DNA of 64,000 nt from Streptomyces sp. CGMCC 4.7035 (GCF_031583065.1 NZ_CP134053.1:4774001-4838000), one strand, 5' to 3'. Positions 43,363 through 52,952 are shown, numbered from the stretch's first letter. The notes: generated by a model from the sequence alone, not told the origin. A program made the numbers and translations.

Positions 43363-44693
43363 CCGTCTCGGCGGCCCGTACCGGGGCGCTGGGCCGAGCG
43401 GCGGGCGGGCTGCCGATCAGGCGACACCGGCGGTCGCCCAGGGTCCCCACGGGTGCCCGTGGCCATGCCCGCACTGCTCCGCACGGCGGGACCCGAAGCG
43501 GCCCGCAGCCGACGGTGACGGCCCACGACCCGCCGACCGGCATTCACGCGGTGGCAGTCGGCGGGCGGGGTCGCCGGGCACCGGCTGATCAGGAGCGCGC
43601 CCGGGCTCTGGGGCCCGCATCAAGGGCGGGCGCCGGAGCGCGGGGGGAGGAACCATGCCCACCGCCGCGAGGAGACGACGTCGGGACCCTCCGACGGGCA
43701 CGTCGACGCGACATCCTCCCCCGAGCACGGCGAGCGCAACGTCAAGACCCTCCCCCAGGCACCGCAAGCACGACCTCCAGCCCCTCCGTCGACCACGGTG
43801 ACGCGACATCCTCCCCGGGGCACGGCGAGCACAACGTCAGGACCCTTCCCGGACACCCCGAGCGCGACCTCAGAACCTCCCGGACACCGCCAGCGCGACC
43901 TCAGGACCTCCCGGACACCGCCAGTGCGACCTCAGGACCTCCCGGACACCCTGAGCGCGCCTCAGAACCCTCCCGGACACCGCCAGCGCAACATCAAGCC
44001 CCTCCCCGGAGACCGCGAGCACGACCTGAGGACCCACCCGCGGGCACCCCCAGCGCAAGATCAAGACCCTCCCGCGGACACCGCCAGCGCAACATCAAGC
44101 CCCCGAACACCGCGAGCGCGACATCCGGACCACCCCCGCCGCCACAGCGGGCAGCGCCAAGCCCCGCCCAGGGCGGCTCGCCCGGCACGGCCGCGGTGCG
44201 GCACCGTCACGCCGTGCCGGAGATCGTCGCCTCGTCGCCGAGGTCCGCCCGCACGTCGCCGGGCAGCGGCCGGTACGCGGAGGTGTGCGGCATCAGCCGA
44301 TCAGAGCCGTCCTCACCCGGCCCGGTGACCAGCGGGGCGTCGAGCCCGCGCCCGCCGCCTCAGGGGCCGCTCCCTCGGTGCCGACCGAGAGCGCCGGGTA
44401 CGCCGCAGAGTGCCCCCTGGCCAGGGGCGGGCCGCGGCGTCACGGTGGTGCCGGAGGCGGTGGCAGGACCACGGCACCCGGGTGGCGTACGCCGCCGGAG
44501 CCGGGCACGCCGCGCCGTACGGTCTCGGTCGCGCACCGTCCGACGAGGCGGCGCCCGCGGCCGACGCGTTCCGCGCCCTGGTGCGCGGCGCCTTCGGAGG
44601 GGGCGGCACGGCACGTCTGAGAAGCAGCAAGCGTGCCGGAGCCGAGGGGGCCCAACGGACCGGCGCGAGCGCGGATCCCGTCGGGCCGCCGCC
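43363..44693. other. 1.3-kb non-coding stretch containing a degenerate repeat array
   Basis: Long open frames cross this stretch on both strands, but none keeps Streptomyces codon bias, a ribosome site or a recognisable domain. The middle (43695-44160) is a degenerate tandem array. The flanks at 43363-43690 and 44160-44693 hold nothing identifiable. Confidence 0.6.
43695..44160. repeat. Degenerate minisatellite, about 14 units of 28-34 bp
   Basis: Successive units resemble ACCTCAGGACCTCCCGG followed by ACACCGCCAGCGCG. The units between about 43850 and 43960 are nearly identical; the outer ones diverge and change length, so the frame shifts from unit to unit. There are no unique spacers of constant size, so it is not a CRISPR array. 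Confidence 0.75.
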
Positions 44694-45152
44694 TCAAGGC
44701 TCCGTCTGTCCTCCCGCGGTGACCGACTGCACGGGTGCGTTCCACGGGAGTTCGATCGCGACCGTCTTCCCGCCCTCGCGGGTGGGCCGCACGCTCAGCT
44801 TGCCGCCGTACTCGGCGGTCAGCCAGCGGATGATCACCAGGCCTCGGCCGTTGTCCTGCTGCACGGCCGCGGGCAGGCGCTTCGGGAGACGCGGGTGACT
44901 GTCGGTGACACCGATGCGCAGTAACTCGTCCCGGTCGAGCGCGATGTCGACCGTGAACGTGGGCGACTGCCCGAAGGTGTGCTGCACCGCGTTGGTCGCG
45001 AGTTCGGACACGATCAGGCGGACGGTGTCGGCGACTTCGGCGTCGCTCGGCAGGCCCCATTCGACGAGAACGCTGGTGACGTATTTTCGGGCGGCGGAGA
45101 CCGAGGCGGGATCGCTCGGCAGAGTGACGGATGCTTCCTGGTGATCTGCCAT
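44694..45152 (-). CDS. HATPase_c ATP-binding protein (anti-sigma factor kinase-like)
   Basis: The 152-residue protein has the GHKL fold: SELATNAVQHT (N box), DSHPRLPKRL and DNGRGLVIIRWL (G1/G2 boxes). Such proteins resemble SpoIIAB/RsbW. The gene is divergent from the WhiJ-like regulator, the usual arrangement in Streptomyces developmental loci. Confidence 0.9.
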   Translation of the reverse strand: MADHQEASVTLPSDPASVSAARKYVTSVLVEWGLPSDAEVADTVRLIVSELATNAVQHTFGQSPTFTVDIALDRDELLRIGVTDSHPRLPKRLPAAVQQDNGRGLVIIRWLTAEYGGKLSVRPTREGGKTVAIELPWNAPVQSVTAGGQTEP

Positions 45153-45276
45153 GGCGACGTCGTCCCTTTCCCACGGGACCGGAGTCCGACACGGAGCGGT
45201 TGGTTGAGTACGGTCCCGGACTTGGTGCTGCGCGCCAGCCTGCCATCACCAGGGCTCTCTCGGGTGCGTTCCCCCG

Positions 45277-45292
45277 AGATATGCATATATCT
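45277..45292. promoter_or_regulatory. Inverted repeat in the divergent whiJ-like promoter region
   Basis: AGATAT-GCAT-ATATCT has perfect 6-bp arms and stands out as AT-rich. It lies 109 nt before the HTH gene and 125 nt before the HATPase gene, a good place for autoregulation by the HTH protein. Confidence 0.5.
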
Positions 45293-45400
45293 GTCGCTCG
45301 AAGCGGTGAACTCTCCGACGACCGACCGTATTTGGGCCGACCCCGGGCCCATCCTCTACCGTCGCCGTGAAAACCGCGCGAGGTGCGGAGGGAGTCGGCC

Positions 45401-46261
45401 ATGCAGTACGGACCAGCGGTGCGCCGCCGCAAACTCGGCGCCGAATTACGCGCTCTGCGCGCCGGGGCGTGTCTCACGAGCGGTGAGGCTGCCGCTCTCG
45501 TCGGCTGGCACCAGTCGAAGGTGAGCCGGATCGAGACGGGTGCCAGCGGGGTCAAGCCTGCCGACGTGCGGCTGCTGCTCGACGCGTACGGCGTCGAGGA
45601 CCCCGAACTGCGCGAACTGCTCCTCGTGTTGGCGGGCTCCGAGGACGGCGGCGGCCGGCAGAACTGGTGGCACGCCTACCGCGGGGTGCTGCCGCCGACC
45701 TACCGCGATTTCATCAGTCTGGAGTCCCAGGCGAGCGGGATGCGCACACTGGAGACCTCCGTCGTGCCGGGGCTGCTGCAGACGCCGGAGTACGCCCGGG
45801 CCGTGACCCGGGCCGCGGTCGGCACCCTGGAGGACGGCAAGCTGGACGCCCTGGTGGAGGTGCGGCTGGCCCGGCAGGACGTGCTGCGTGCCGATCCGCC
45901 GCTGAAACTGAGCGCCGTCCTGGACGAGGCGGTGCTGCGCCGGGAGGTCGGCGGACCGAAGATCATGGCGCGGCAGCTGGAGCGGCTCATGGAGGCGGCC
46001 CGGCTGCCCCAAGTACGGCTCCAGGTCCTGCCGTTCGCCGCCGGGGCGCACATCGGCATCACCGGGCCTTTCGTTATCTTCTCATTTCCGAGCAGATCCG
46101 ATCTGGATGTGGTTGTTCTCGACCACTTGACGAGTAGCCTCTACCTCGAGCGGAAAGAAGACCTCCAGGCCTACAGCGAGGCCTTCAAGTCCCTTCAGAT
46201 CCACGCCCTTTCGCCCGAGGACTCGTTGGATTACATCGCCGCGTTGGCCGGCGACGCGTAA
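45401..46261 (+). CDS. WhiJ-like helix-turn-helix regulator (XRE/DUF5753)
   Basis: The 286-residue protein has an N-terminal XRE domain (RRRKLGAELRALRAGACLTSGEAAALVGWHQSKVSRIETG) and a DUF5753 domain with VVPGLLQTPEYARAV. With the DUF397 protein encoded 12 nt downstream it forms the classic WhiJ/DUF397 pair that affects development and antibiotic production. GGAGGGA precedes the ATG at 45401. Confidence 0.92.
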   Translation: MQYGPAVRRRKLGAELRALRAGACLTSGEAAALVGWHQSKVSRIETGASGVKPADVRLLLDAYGVEDPELRELLLVLAGSEDGGGRQNWWHAYRGVLPPTYRDFISLESQASGMRTLETSVVPGLLQTPEYARAVTRAAVGTLEDGKLDALVEVRLARQDVLRADPPLKLSAVLDEAVLRREVGGPKIMARQLERLMEAARLPQVRLQVLPFAAGAHIGITGPFVIFSFPSRSDLDVVVLDHLTSSLYLERKEDLQAYSEAFKSLQIHALSPEDSLDYIAALAGDA

Positions 46262-46273
46262 GGAGGCACCCCC

Positions 46274-46498
46274 ATGTCAGCACTGCCTCGGCACATCCCC
46301 TCCAGTACGTCCCTCCACGATGTGCGGTGGCTGCGCAGCAGCCGCAGTACGGGAATGAACAACTGCGTGGAGACGGCCCGTCCGGTCCACGGCCCGTGGA
46401 CCGGACTGGTGGCCGTGCGCGACTCCAAGAACGTGACCGGACCCGCCCTGTTCTTCACCCCCGACGCCTGGGAGGAGTTCCTCGCCGAACTGAGCTGA
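46274..46498 (+). CDS. DUF397 protein, partner of the WhiJ-like regulator
   Basis: The 74-residue protein contains WLRSSRSTGMNNCVETA, VAVRDSKN and FTPDAWEEFLAEL, all standard for DUF397. It is thought to antagonise the HTH partner. Confidence 0.92.
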   Translation: MSALPRHIPSSTSLHDVRWLRSSRSTGMNNCVETARPVHGPWTGLVAVRDSKNVTGPALFFTPDAWEEFLAELS

Positions 46499-46548
46499 TC
46501 ACGTCCGCATGACTCGGTTATGTTCCAGCCAATTTCGGACCGATTCCG

Positions 46549-46636
46549 AGTCACTTCCGTACGACGTGCAAGTCACTTCCGTACGACGTGCAAGTCACTT
46601 CCGTACGACGCGCGAGTCACTTCCGTACGACGCGCG
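46549..46636. repeat. 22-bp tandem repeat, four copies
   Basis: Units begin AGTCACTTCCGTACGACG at 46549, 46571, 46593 and 46615. The first two end TGCA, the last two CGCG. They lie between the convergent DUF397 and bioF genes. Confidence 0.92.
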
Positions 46637-46657
46637 ATGCACGGCCGTTTCGCCGAC

Positions 46658-47785
46658 TCACGGTCGCGTCTCGCCGATCACGCGGACGGCGTGCTCGATC
46701 TGCCCTTCGGTGAGGTCCGCTCGGGCGGTCAGGCGCAGCCGTGAGATGCCGTCGGGCACCGACGGCGGGCGGAAACAGCCGACGGCGACTCCCGCCGCAC
46801 GGCAGTCGGCCGCCCACCGTACGGCCTGCTCGGGGGAGGGTGCCCGCACGGAGACGACGGCGGCGTCCGGCCGCACCGCCTCATGGCCCTCGGCCGTGAG
46901 GCGGGTGTGCAGGGCCGTCGCCACCGTGCGGGCCCGCGCGGCACGCTCCGGCTCGCGGCGCAGCAGACGCAGCGCCGCGAGCGCCGCCCCCGCCGCGGCG
47001 GGGGCGAGCCCGGTGTCGAAGATGAACGTCCGGGCGGCATTGACCAGATGGTCGATCACATGTGCCGGGCCGAGGACGGCGCCGCCCTGGCTGCCCAGCG
47101 ACTTCGACAGGGTCACCGTCACCACGACGTCCGACGCGCCCGCGAGCCCCGCCGCGTGCGGGGCACCCCGGCCGCCGTTCCCGAGGACGCCGAGGCCGTG
47201 GGCGTCGTCGACGATCAGTCCGGCTCCGTACTCCCGGCAGGCGGCGGCCACTTCGGCCAGTGGGGCCGCGTCGCCGTCCACCGAGAAAACCGTGTCGGAG
47301 ACCGCGACGGCGGGTCCCCGGTGGGTGTCGAGCGCCTTTCGGACCGCCTCGGGGTCGGCGTGCGCGACGACCTGGGTGGTACCGCGCGCGAGCCGGCAGC
47401 CGTCGATGAGCGAGGCGTGGTTGCCCGCGTCGGAGACGATCAGGGAACCGTGCGGCGCGAGCGCGGTGACCGCCGCGAGGTTGGCCGCGTACCCGGAGGA
47501 GAAGACGAGGGCCGCCTCGAAGCCGCAGAAGTCGGCGAGCTCGCGCTCCAGTTCGCCGTGCAGCTCCGTGGTGCCGGTGACGAGCCGGGAGCCGGTCGAG
47601 CCGCCGCCCCACAGCCGGGCCGCCCGGGCCGCACCCTCGGTGATCTCCGGGTGGCGGGCCAGGCCCAGGTAGTCGTTGCTCGCGAGGTCGAGGAGCGGGG
47701 AGTCGGCCGGGCGGGGGCGCAGCGTGCGGACGAGTCCGGCCCGGCGGCGCGCCCGCGCCTGCTCCTCGATCCAGCCGAACGCCAT
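46658..47785 (-). CDS. bioF: 8-amino-7-oxononanoate synthase
   Basis: The 375-residue PLP enzyme condenses pimeloyl thioester with alanine in biotin synthesis. Seen are [52 protein letters not shown] and the PLP Lys in [11 protein letters not shown]. It is divergent from bioBAD with 147 nt between the starts. Confidence 0.93.
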   Translation of the reverse strand: MAFGWIEEQARARRRAGLVRTLRPRPADSPLLDLASNDYLGLARHPEITEGAARAARLWGGGSTGSRLVTGTTELHGELERELADFCGFEAALVFSSGYAANLAAVTALAPHGSLIVSDAGNHASLIDGCRLARGTTQVVAHADPEAVRKALDTHRGPAVAVSDTVFSVDGDAAPLAEVAAACREYGAGLIVDDAHGLGVLGNGGRGAPHAAGLAGASDVVVTVTLSKSLGSQGGAVLGPAHVIDHLVNAARTFIFDTGLAPAAAGAALAALRLLRREPERAARARTVATALHTRLTAEGHEAVRPDAAVVSVRAPSPEQAVRWAADCRAAGVAVGCFRPPSVPDGISRLRLTARADLTEGQIEHAVRVIGETRP

Positions 47786-47846
47786 CGTTCCTCCAGAGCT
47801 TTTGTAGGCAGTGCACAGACACTAGCCGGGCGACCAGCCACCCAGG

Positions 47847-47864
47847 GTGTGGCAATACCCACAC
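47847..47864. promoter_or_regulatory. Candidate biotin operator between bioF and bioB
   Basis: GTGTGG and CCACAC form 6-bp arms around CAATAC, 62 nt from bioF and 69 nt from bioB. It is the clearest symmetry in the divergent promoter region. The regulator (BioQ- or BirA-type) is not in the window. Confidence 0.45.
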
Positions 47865-47932
47865 GTCGAACCGTGTCTCTTGTGCGAAGTCTCCTTGGCC
47901 CCGGGCGGTCCCGTAGGACAGGATCGGCTCCC

Positions 47933-49171
47933 ATGGACCTGCTGAACACGCTGGTGGACAAGGGGCTGCGGCGCGAGATGCCGACCCGCGAGGAAGCGCT
48001 GGCCGTCCTCGCCACTTCCGACGACGACGTGCTCGATGTGGTGGCCGCGGCCGGCAAGGTGCGCCGCCACTGGTTCGGCCGACGGGTGAAACTCAACTAT
48101 CTCGTCAACCTGAAGTCCGGTCTGTGCCCTGAGGACTGTTCCTACTGTTCCCAGCGGCTCGGTTCGAAGGCCGACATCCTGAAGTACACCTGGCTCAAGC
48201 CGGACGAGGCCTCCCAGGCCGCGGCGGCCGGAGTCGCGGGCGGCGCCAAGCGGGTCTGCCTGGTGGCGAGCGGGCGCGGCCCCACCGACCGGGACGTGGA
48301 CCGGGTCTCCGACACCATCAGGACCATCAAGGAGCGGAACGAGGGCGTCGAGGTGTGCGCCTGCCTCGGCCTGCTCTCCGACGGCCAGGCCGAGCGGCTC
48401 CGCGCGGCGGGCGCCGACGCCTACAACCACAACCTGAACACGTCCGAGGCGACGTACGGGGACATCACGACCACGCACACGTACGCCGACCGGGTGGACA
48501 CCGTGGAGAAGGCGCACGCGGCCGGGCTGTCGGCCTGTTCCGGCCTGATCGCGGGTATGGGCGAAAGCGACGAGGACCTGGTCGACGTCGTCTTCTCGCT
48601 GCGGGAGCTGGACCCGGACTCGGTCCCGGTCAACTTCCTGATCCCGTTCGAGGGCACTCCGCTCGCCAAGGAGTGGAACCTGTCCCCGCAGCGGTGTCTG
48701 CGGATCCTGGCAATGGTGCGGTTCGTGTGCCCGGACGTGGAGGTGCGCATCGCGGGCGGCCGCGAGGTCCATCTCCGTACGATGCAGCCGCTGGCCCTGC
48801 ACCTGGCCAACTCCATCTTCCTGGGCGACTATCTGACCAGCGAGGGCCAGGCGGGCAAGGCCGACCTGGAGATGATCGCGGACGCCGGATTCGAGGTGGA
48901 GGGCACGGACCAGGTGACGCTGCCGGAGCACCGGGCGGCGACGGGCGGGTGCGGGTCGCACGAAGGCGCGGGATGCGGGTCGCACGAAGGCGGCGGGTGC
49001 GGGTCCCACGAGAGCGCGGGATGCGGGTCCCACGAAGGCGGCGGGTGCGGGTCCCACGAGACGGGCGGTGTCTGTGGTTCGGCTGCCGCACCGCAGGTGA
49101 ACGAGCCGCGCACGGACCTGGTCGCGGTACGCCGCCGGGGTGCCGGAACGGATCTCGCGCCCAATGCCTGA
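47933..49171 (+). CDS. bioB: Biotin synthase with Cys/His repeat tail
   Basis: The 412-residue radical-SAM enzyme inserts sulfur into dethiobiotin. The 4Fe-4S motif [40 protein letters not shown] and [12 protein letters not shown] are present, as is the 2Fe-2S Arg region [12 protein letters not shown]. After about residue 335 comes an unusual tail in which an 8-residue unit GCGSHExx occurs five times (Cys340, 348, 356, 364, 372), encoded by 24-bp repeats. The tail could bind metal or protect the clusters. The stop overlaps bioA by 8 nt. Confidence 0.94.
   Translation: MDLLNTLVDKGLRREMPTREEALAVLATSDDDVLDVVAAAGKVRRHWFGRRVKLNYLVNLKSGLCPEDCSYCSQRLGSKADILKYTWLKPDEASQAAAAGVAGGAKRVCLVASGRGPTDRDVDRVSDTIRTIKERNEGVEVCACLGLLSDGQAERLRAAGADAYNHNLNTSEATYGDITTTHTYADRVDTVEKAHAAGLSACSGLIAGMGESDEDLVDVVFSLRELDPDSVPVNFLIPFEGTPLAKEWNLSPQRCLRILAMVRFVCPDVEVRIAGGREVHLRTMQPLALHLANSIFLGDYLTSEGQAGKADLEMIADAGFEVEGTDQVTLPEHRAATGGCGSHEGAGCGSHEGGGCGSHESAGCGSHEGGGCGSHETGGVCGSAAAPQVNEPRTDLVAVRRRGAGTDLAPNA
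48947..49066 (+). repeat. 24-bp coding minisatellite in bioB, five units
   Basis: Units starting GGGTGCGGGTCGCACGA or close variants encode GCGSHE plus two variable residues. GA/AC/GG third-base and wobble differences show that units have diverged while C, S, H and E stayed constant. Confidence 0.9.
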
Positions 49172-50444
49172 CCTTCCCGTGGACGAGCTGCTGGCCCTGG
49201 ACCGGCAGCACGTCTGGCATCCGTACGGTCCCATGCCCGGCCGTCAGGAGCCGCTCGTCGTGGAGTCGGCGAGCGGGGTGCGACTGCGCCTCGCCGACGG
49301 CTCCGGCGAACTGGTGGACGGCATGTCGTCCTGGTGGTCGGCCATTCACGGCTACAACCACCCGGTACTCAACGAGGCAGCGCGCGAGCAGCTGGCACGG
49401 ATGAGCCATGTGATGTTCGGCGGGCTCACCCACGAGCCCGCCGTCCGGCTCGCGAAGCTCCTTGTCGACTTGTCACCCGAAGGCCTGGAACACGTCTTCC
49501 TCGCGGACTCCGGCTCCGTGTCGGTCGAGGTGGCGATCAAGATGTGCCTTCAGTACTGGCGCTCGCTCGGCCGCCCGGCCAAGCAGCGGCTGCTGACCTG
49601 GCGTGGGGGCTACCACGGCGACACCTGGAACCCGATGTCCGTCTGCGACCCCGACGGCGGCATGCACGAGCTGTGGCGGGGCGTCCTGCCCCGGCAGGTG
49701 TTCGCCGAGGCGCCGCCGGCCGCGTACGAGGAGTCGTACGCCGACCATTTGCGCGAGATGGTGGCACGGCACGCGGACGAGCTGGCCGCGGTGATCGTGG
49801 AACCGGTGGTGCAGGGCGCGGGCGGGATGCGGTTCCACTCCCCCGCGTATCTGCGTGTGCTGCGTGAGGCGTGCGACGCACACGACGTACTGCTCGTCTT
49901 CGACGAGATCGCCACGGGGTTCGGGCGCACGGGCGCGCTGTTCGCCGCGGACCACGCGGCGGTGACGCCGGACGTGATGTGCGTGGGCAAGGCGCTGACG
50001 GGCGGCTATATGACCATGGCCGCGACGCTGTGCACCCCGCGGGTGGCCGACGGGATCTCCCGGGGCGAGGTGCCCGTGCTCGCGCACGGCCCCACCTTCA
50101 TGGGCAACCCGCTGGCGGCCGCAGTGGCCTGCGCCTCGATCGAGCTGTTGCTGGGCCAGGACTGGCAGTCGGAGGTCAAGCGGATCGAGACCGGGCTGCG
50201 GGAAGGGCTCGCGGAGGCTACGGCGGTGCCCGGGGTGCGCGAGGTACGCGTCCTCGGCGCCATCGGCGTCGTCCAACTCGACCACCAGGTGGACATGACG
50301 GCGGCGACGCGGGCCGCGCTGCGCGAGGGCGTGTGGCTGAGGCCGTTCCGCGACCTCGTCTACACGATGCCGCCGTATGTGACCGGCGACGCGGACGTGG
50401 CACGGATCGCGCGCGCGGTGTGCGCGGCGGCACGGGAGAGCTGA
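49164..50444 (+). CDS. bioA: Adenosylmethionine-8-amino-7-oxononanoate aminotransferase
   Basis: The 426-residue PLP aminotransferase makes 7,8-diaminopelargonate. Seen are [52 protein letters not shown] and the PLP Lys in [12 protein letters not shown]. The ATG at 49164 overlaps the bioB stop. Confidence 0.95.
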   Translation: MPDLPVDELLALDRQHVWHPYGPMPGRQEPLVVESASGVRLRLADGSGELVDGMSSWWSAIHGYNHPVLNEAAREQLARMSHVMFGGLTHEPAVRLAKLLVDLSPEGLEHVFLADSGSVSVEVAIKMCLQYWRSLGRPAKQRLLTWRGGYHGDTWNPMSVCDPDGGMHELWRGVLPRQVFAEAPPAAYEESYADHLREMVARHADELAAVIVEPVVQGAGGMRFHSPAYLRVLREACDAHDVLLVFDEIATGFGRTGALFAADHAAVTPDVMCVGKALTGGYMTMAATLCTPRVADGISRGEVPVLAHGPTFMGNPLAAAVACASIELLLGQDWQSEVKRIETGLREGLAEATAVPGVREVRVLGAIGVVQLDHQVDMTAATRAALREGVWLRPFRDLVYTMPPYVTGDADVARIARAVCAAARES

Positions 50445-50445
50445 G

Positions 50446-51162
50446 ATGTCGGTACTGATGATCACGGGGACCGGCACGGAGGTCGGCAAGACGGTCACGA
50501 CCGCTGCCGTCGCCGCGGTGGCCGTGGCCGCGGGGCGGTCGGTGGCCGTCCTCAAGCCCGCGCAGACGGGGGTACGGCCGGACGAACGCGGGGACGCCGA
50601 CGAGGTGGCCCGGCTCGCGGGTGCCGTGACGACGCAGGAACTCGCCCGCTACCCGGAGCCGTTGGCGCCCGCGACGGCGGCCCGGCGCGCCGGGATGCCG
50701 CCCGTGCGGCCGCACGAGGTGGCGGAGGCGGCCGCGAAGCTGGCCGTCGAGCACGACCTCGTCCTCGTCGAGGGCGCGGGCGGGCTGCTCGTACGGTTCG
50801 ACGACGAGGGCGGCACCCTGGCGGATGCGGCGCGGCTGCTGGCGGCGCCGATGCTCGTCGTCGCGTCGGCCGGTCTCGGCACGCTGAACACGTCCGAGCT
50901 GACGTCGCGTGAACTGCGGCGGCGGGGACTGGACTTGGCGGGTGTGGTCATCGGGAGCTGGCCCGATCCGGCCGATCTGGCGTCGCGGTGCAACCTCGTG
51001 GACCTTCCGGTGGTGGCCGAGGCGCCCTTGCTCGGCGCCCTGCCCGCGGGAGCCGGAGCGTACGCGCCCGCCGACTTCCGGGCCGGGGCGCCCACGTGGC
51101 TCGCGCCCCGACTGGGCGGGGCATGGGACGCGGCCGCGTTCACGTCGGCGTTCGCACCCTAG
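50446..51162 (+). CDS. bioD: Dethiobiotin synthetase
   Basis: The 238-residue ATPase closes the ureido ring of dethiobiotin. The P-loop TGTGTEVGKTVTT, LKPAQTG and VEGAGGLLVRF are present. The start is 1 nt after the bioA stop, completing bioBAD. Confidence 0.95.
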   Translation: MSVLMITGTGTEVGKTVTTAAVAAVAVAAGRSVAVLKPAQTGVRPDERGDADEVARLAGAVTTQELARYPEPLAPATAARRAGMPPVRPHEVAEAAAKLAVEHDLVLVEGAGGLLVRFDDEGGTLADAARLLAAPMLVVASAGLGTLNTSELTSRELRRRGLDLAGVVIGSWPDPADLASRCNLVDLPVVAEAPLLGALPAGAGAYAPADFRAGAPTWLAPRLGGAWDAAAFTSAFAP

Positions 51163-51180
51163 GCCCAGTCGTCAAACTCC

Positions 51181-51280
51181 CTCCCCCAGCCTTCGGCCGG
51201 GGGGACCCCCAGAGCACGCACCTTCTGCGACATCAGCCTCCCCCAAGCTCTCGGCTTCGCTCGAGCAGGGGGACCCCCAT
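51181..51280. repeat. Two palindromic mini-elements after bioD
   Basis: The first (51181-51211) runs from CTCCCCCAGCC to GGGGGGACCCCCA. The second (about 51238-51280) runs from CTCCCCCAAGCTCTCGG through CGCTCGAGC to AGGGGGACCCCCA. Both belong to the family at 2350-2379 and 5159-5260. The rest of the 51163-51597 gap shows no gene. Confidence 0.75.
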
Positions 51281-51597
51281 CGCGGCGGGCGTAGGGCCCG
51301 CCCTCCGGGCGGACGACGGGAGTTCGACGACAGGACCTGGGCCGGGGGCGTGCGGAGGCCCCCGCCTCGGCGATCGCACGGCACGGGTCGTGTATTCGTC
51401 GGCCTACGCTCCCGGGGACGGGCCGCTTGCCCACGGGCAGTTCGGTCCTGACCGCTGTACAGAGTTTCATCGCTTGACGTGCCCGCGCACCCCCGGCTCG
51501 TGGTCCCGGTGACGACGGGGCACGGGACGGGCGTGCGCGGGGTGCGGCCGGGTAAGAATCGCTGTATCGCCCGTCCTCCGCCCCCGGGAGGCCCCTC

Positions 51598-52278
51598 ATG
51601 CCGGCCCGCGCCCCCATGGACGTCGTCCACCACCCCCTCTTCGCCCGCTTCTACGCCCGGTTCAGCGTGGCCGCCGAACGGACCGTGGGTCCGCACCGGG
51701 ACGAACTCCTCGCCTGCCTGTCGGGGCGGGTGATCGAGGTCGGGGCGGGCAACGGTCTGAACTTCGCGCACTACCCCGGCACGGTGGCCGAGGTCGTCGC
51801 GATCGAGCCGGAACGGGCGCTGCGCCACCTCGCGGTGACCGCGGCCCTGCGCGCCGACGTGCCCGTGGACGTGGCTCCGGGTGCGGCGGAGGCGCTGCCG
51901 GTGAAGAGCGAGGCCTTCGACGCGGCGGTCGTGTCGCTGGTGCTGTGCAGCGTGCGGGATGTGGCGCGCGCTCTGTCGGAGATCCGGCGCGTGCTGCGCC
52001 CCGGCGGCGAGTTGCGGTTCTTCGAGCACGGCAGGGGCGGCGGGCGCGCGATGGAGCTCACCCAGCGGGCGCTGGACCGCACCGTGTGGCCCCGGCTGTT
52101 CGGTGACTGCCACGTCGGCCGGGACCCGGTCGCCGCGATCAGGTCGGCCGGCTTCGTCCTCGGGCCCTACCGCCAGGTGTCGGTGCCGGCCAAGGGGCCG
52201 CGGATGCCCAGCTCGTACTGTGTGCTGGGCACCGCCTGGCGGCCCGGCCTCAATGAGTCGACAGAGTCGGCGGAGTAG
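51598..52278 (+). CDS. Class I SAM-dependent methyltransferase
   Basis: The 226-residue protein has the SAM loop VIEVGAGNGLNFAHYP, the acidic residue in VVAIEPE, and VVSLVLCSVRDVARALSEIRRVLRPGGELRFFEH, as in Methyltransf_11. GGGAGG precedes the ATG. It resembles the METTL7/UbiE-like group; the substrate is unknown. Confidence 0.85.
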   Translation: MPARAPMDVVHHPLFARFYARFSVAAERTVGPHRDELLACLSGRVIEVGAGNGLNFAHYPGTVAEVVAIEPERALRHLAVTAALRADVPVDVAPGAAEALPVKSEAFDAAVVSLVLCSVRDVARALSEIRRVLRPGGELRFFEHGRGGGRAMELTQRALDRTVWPRLFGDCHVGRDPVAAIRSAGFVLGPYRQVSVPAKGPRMPSSYCVLGTAWRPGLNESTESAE

Positions 52279-52653
52279 TCAAAGACTCCACTGCCGCAGC
52301 TCCTGCGCGATCTCGTGCACCGAGGCCTCACCGCTCTTGACCAGCCGGGCCAGGTCGCGCACCTGCTCCGGTGAGGTGATCACCTTGACGCCGCTGGCGA
52401 CGAGGTAGGCGTAGGCGACCGCGGACGCGAACAGCGCGTTGGAGCGCTCCAGCGCCGGGACGTGCAGCAGGAGTTGGAGCAGGGCGGCGGCGCGGGCGTG
52501 CGGGGTGTCGTAGACGGGGACGCCGAATATCTCCGCGTCGTGCCGGCTGACGGCGGCGACGAGTGCGCCCCAGTCGGTGACCTGGGGATCTCCAGGCGTT
52601 TTCTGTTCGGCGACCATCAGCAGCCAGGCGAGGTCGATTCTGAGATGGCTCAA
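52279..52653 (-). CDS. Fic/Doc-like toxin with degenerate Fic motif
   Basis: The 124-residue protein matches the size of Doc-type toxins. Where Fic proteins have HPFxDGNKR, this one reads HVPALERSNALFASAVAYAYL, keeping the His and Asn but losing the Gly and Arg/Lys positions. It starts at TTG 4 nt after the antitoxin stop, so the two are coupled. Such proteins are annotated as Fic-family toxins in Streptomyces; AMP transfer or kinase activity is doubtful. Confidence 0.7.
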   Translation of the reverse strand: MSHLRIDLAWLLMVAEQKTPGDPQVTDWGALVAAVSRHDAEIFGVPVYDTPHARAAALLQLLLHVPALERSNALFASAVAYAYLVASGVKVITSPEQVRDLARLVKSGEASVHEIAQELRQWSL

Positions 52654-52657
52654 TGGA

Positions 52658-52921
52658 TCAGCGACGACCTTCGTTCCGGTGCTCGCGCGAGCCCTCGCCC
52701 CGGCCCTCGTGGGCCGCGCCGAACTCCTCGGCGAAGACCGACTCGTACTGCTTCATGAAGTCGGCGGCGGCCTCGACGAACGTGTGGCCGGCTTCCCCGG
52801 TGTCCTGTCGGACCAGTTCCTCTATGTAGCGGTTGACGCTCATACCGCGCTCCAGGGCACGTTCACGGGCGGCCCGGGCGGTGTCCTCGTCCACCCTCAC
52901 GTTCAACTGGGTCTTCGCCAT
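52658..52921 (-). CDS. Ribbon-helix-helix antitoxin
   Basis: The 87-residue protein opens MAKTQLNVRVDEDTARAARERALERGMSVNRYIEELVRQ, a clear RHH DNA-binding domain. The charged C-terminal half (KQYESVFAEEFG...) would bind the toxin. Two palindromes with GCTAGC cores lie directly upstream. Confidence 0.85.
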   Translation of the reverse strand: MAKTQLNVRVDEDTARAARERALERGMSVNRYIEELVRQDTGEAGHTFVEAAADFMKQYESVFAEEFGAAHEGRGEGSREHRNEGRR

Positions 52922-52928
52922 ACTTCGA

Positions 52929-52952
52929 CGCTAGCGCCGGGGTGCTAGCACC
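52929..52952. promoter_or_regulatory. Paired palindromes, likely toxin-antitoxin operator
   Basis: CGCTAGCG (52929-52936) and GGTGCTAGCACC (52941-52952) are perfect palindromes sharing GCTAGC, 14 bp apart centre to centre. They lie 8-31 nt before the antitoxin ATG, as expected for autoregulation by tandem RHH dimers. Confidence 0.65.

Noticed and set aside
43695..44160. CRISPR array
   Set aside because: Units are contiguous and similar along their whole length, with no unique spacers, and no cas genes are present.
43254..44924. 556-codon open frame across the repeat region
   Set aside because: It starts inside the DUF6328 gene, runs antisense through the HATPase gene, lacks a ribosome site and shows no steady third-position GC bias.
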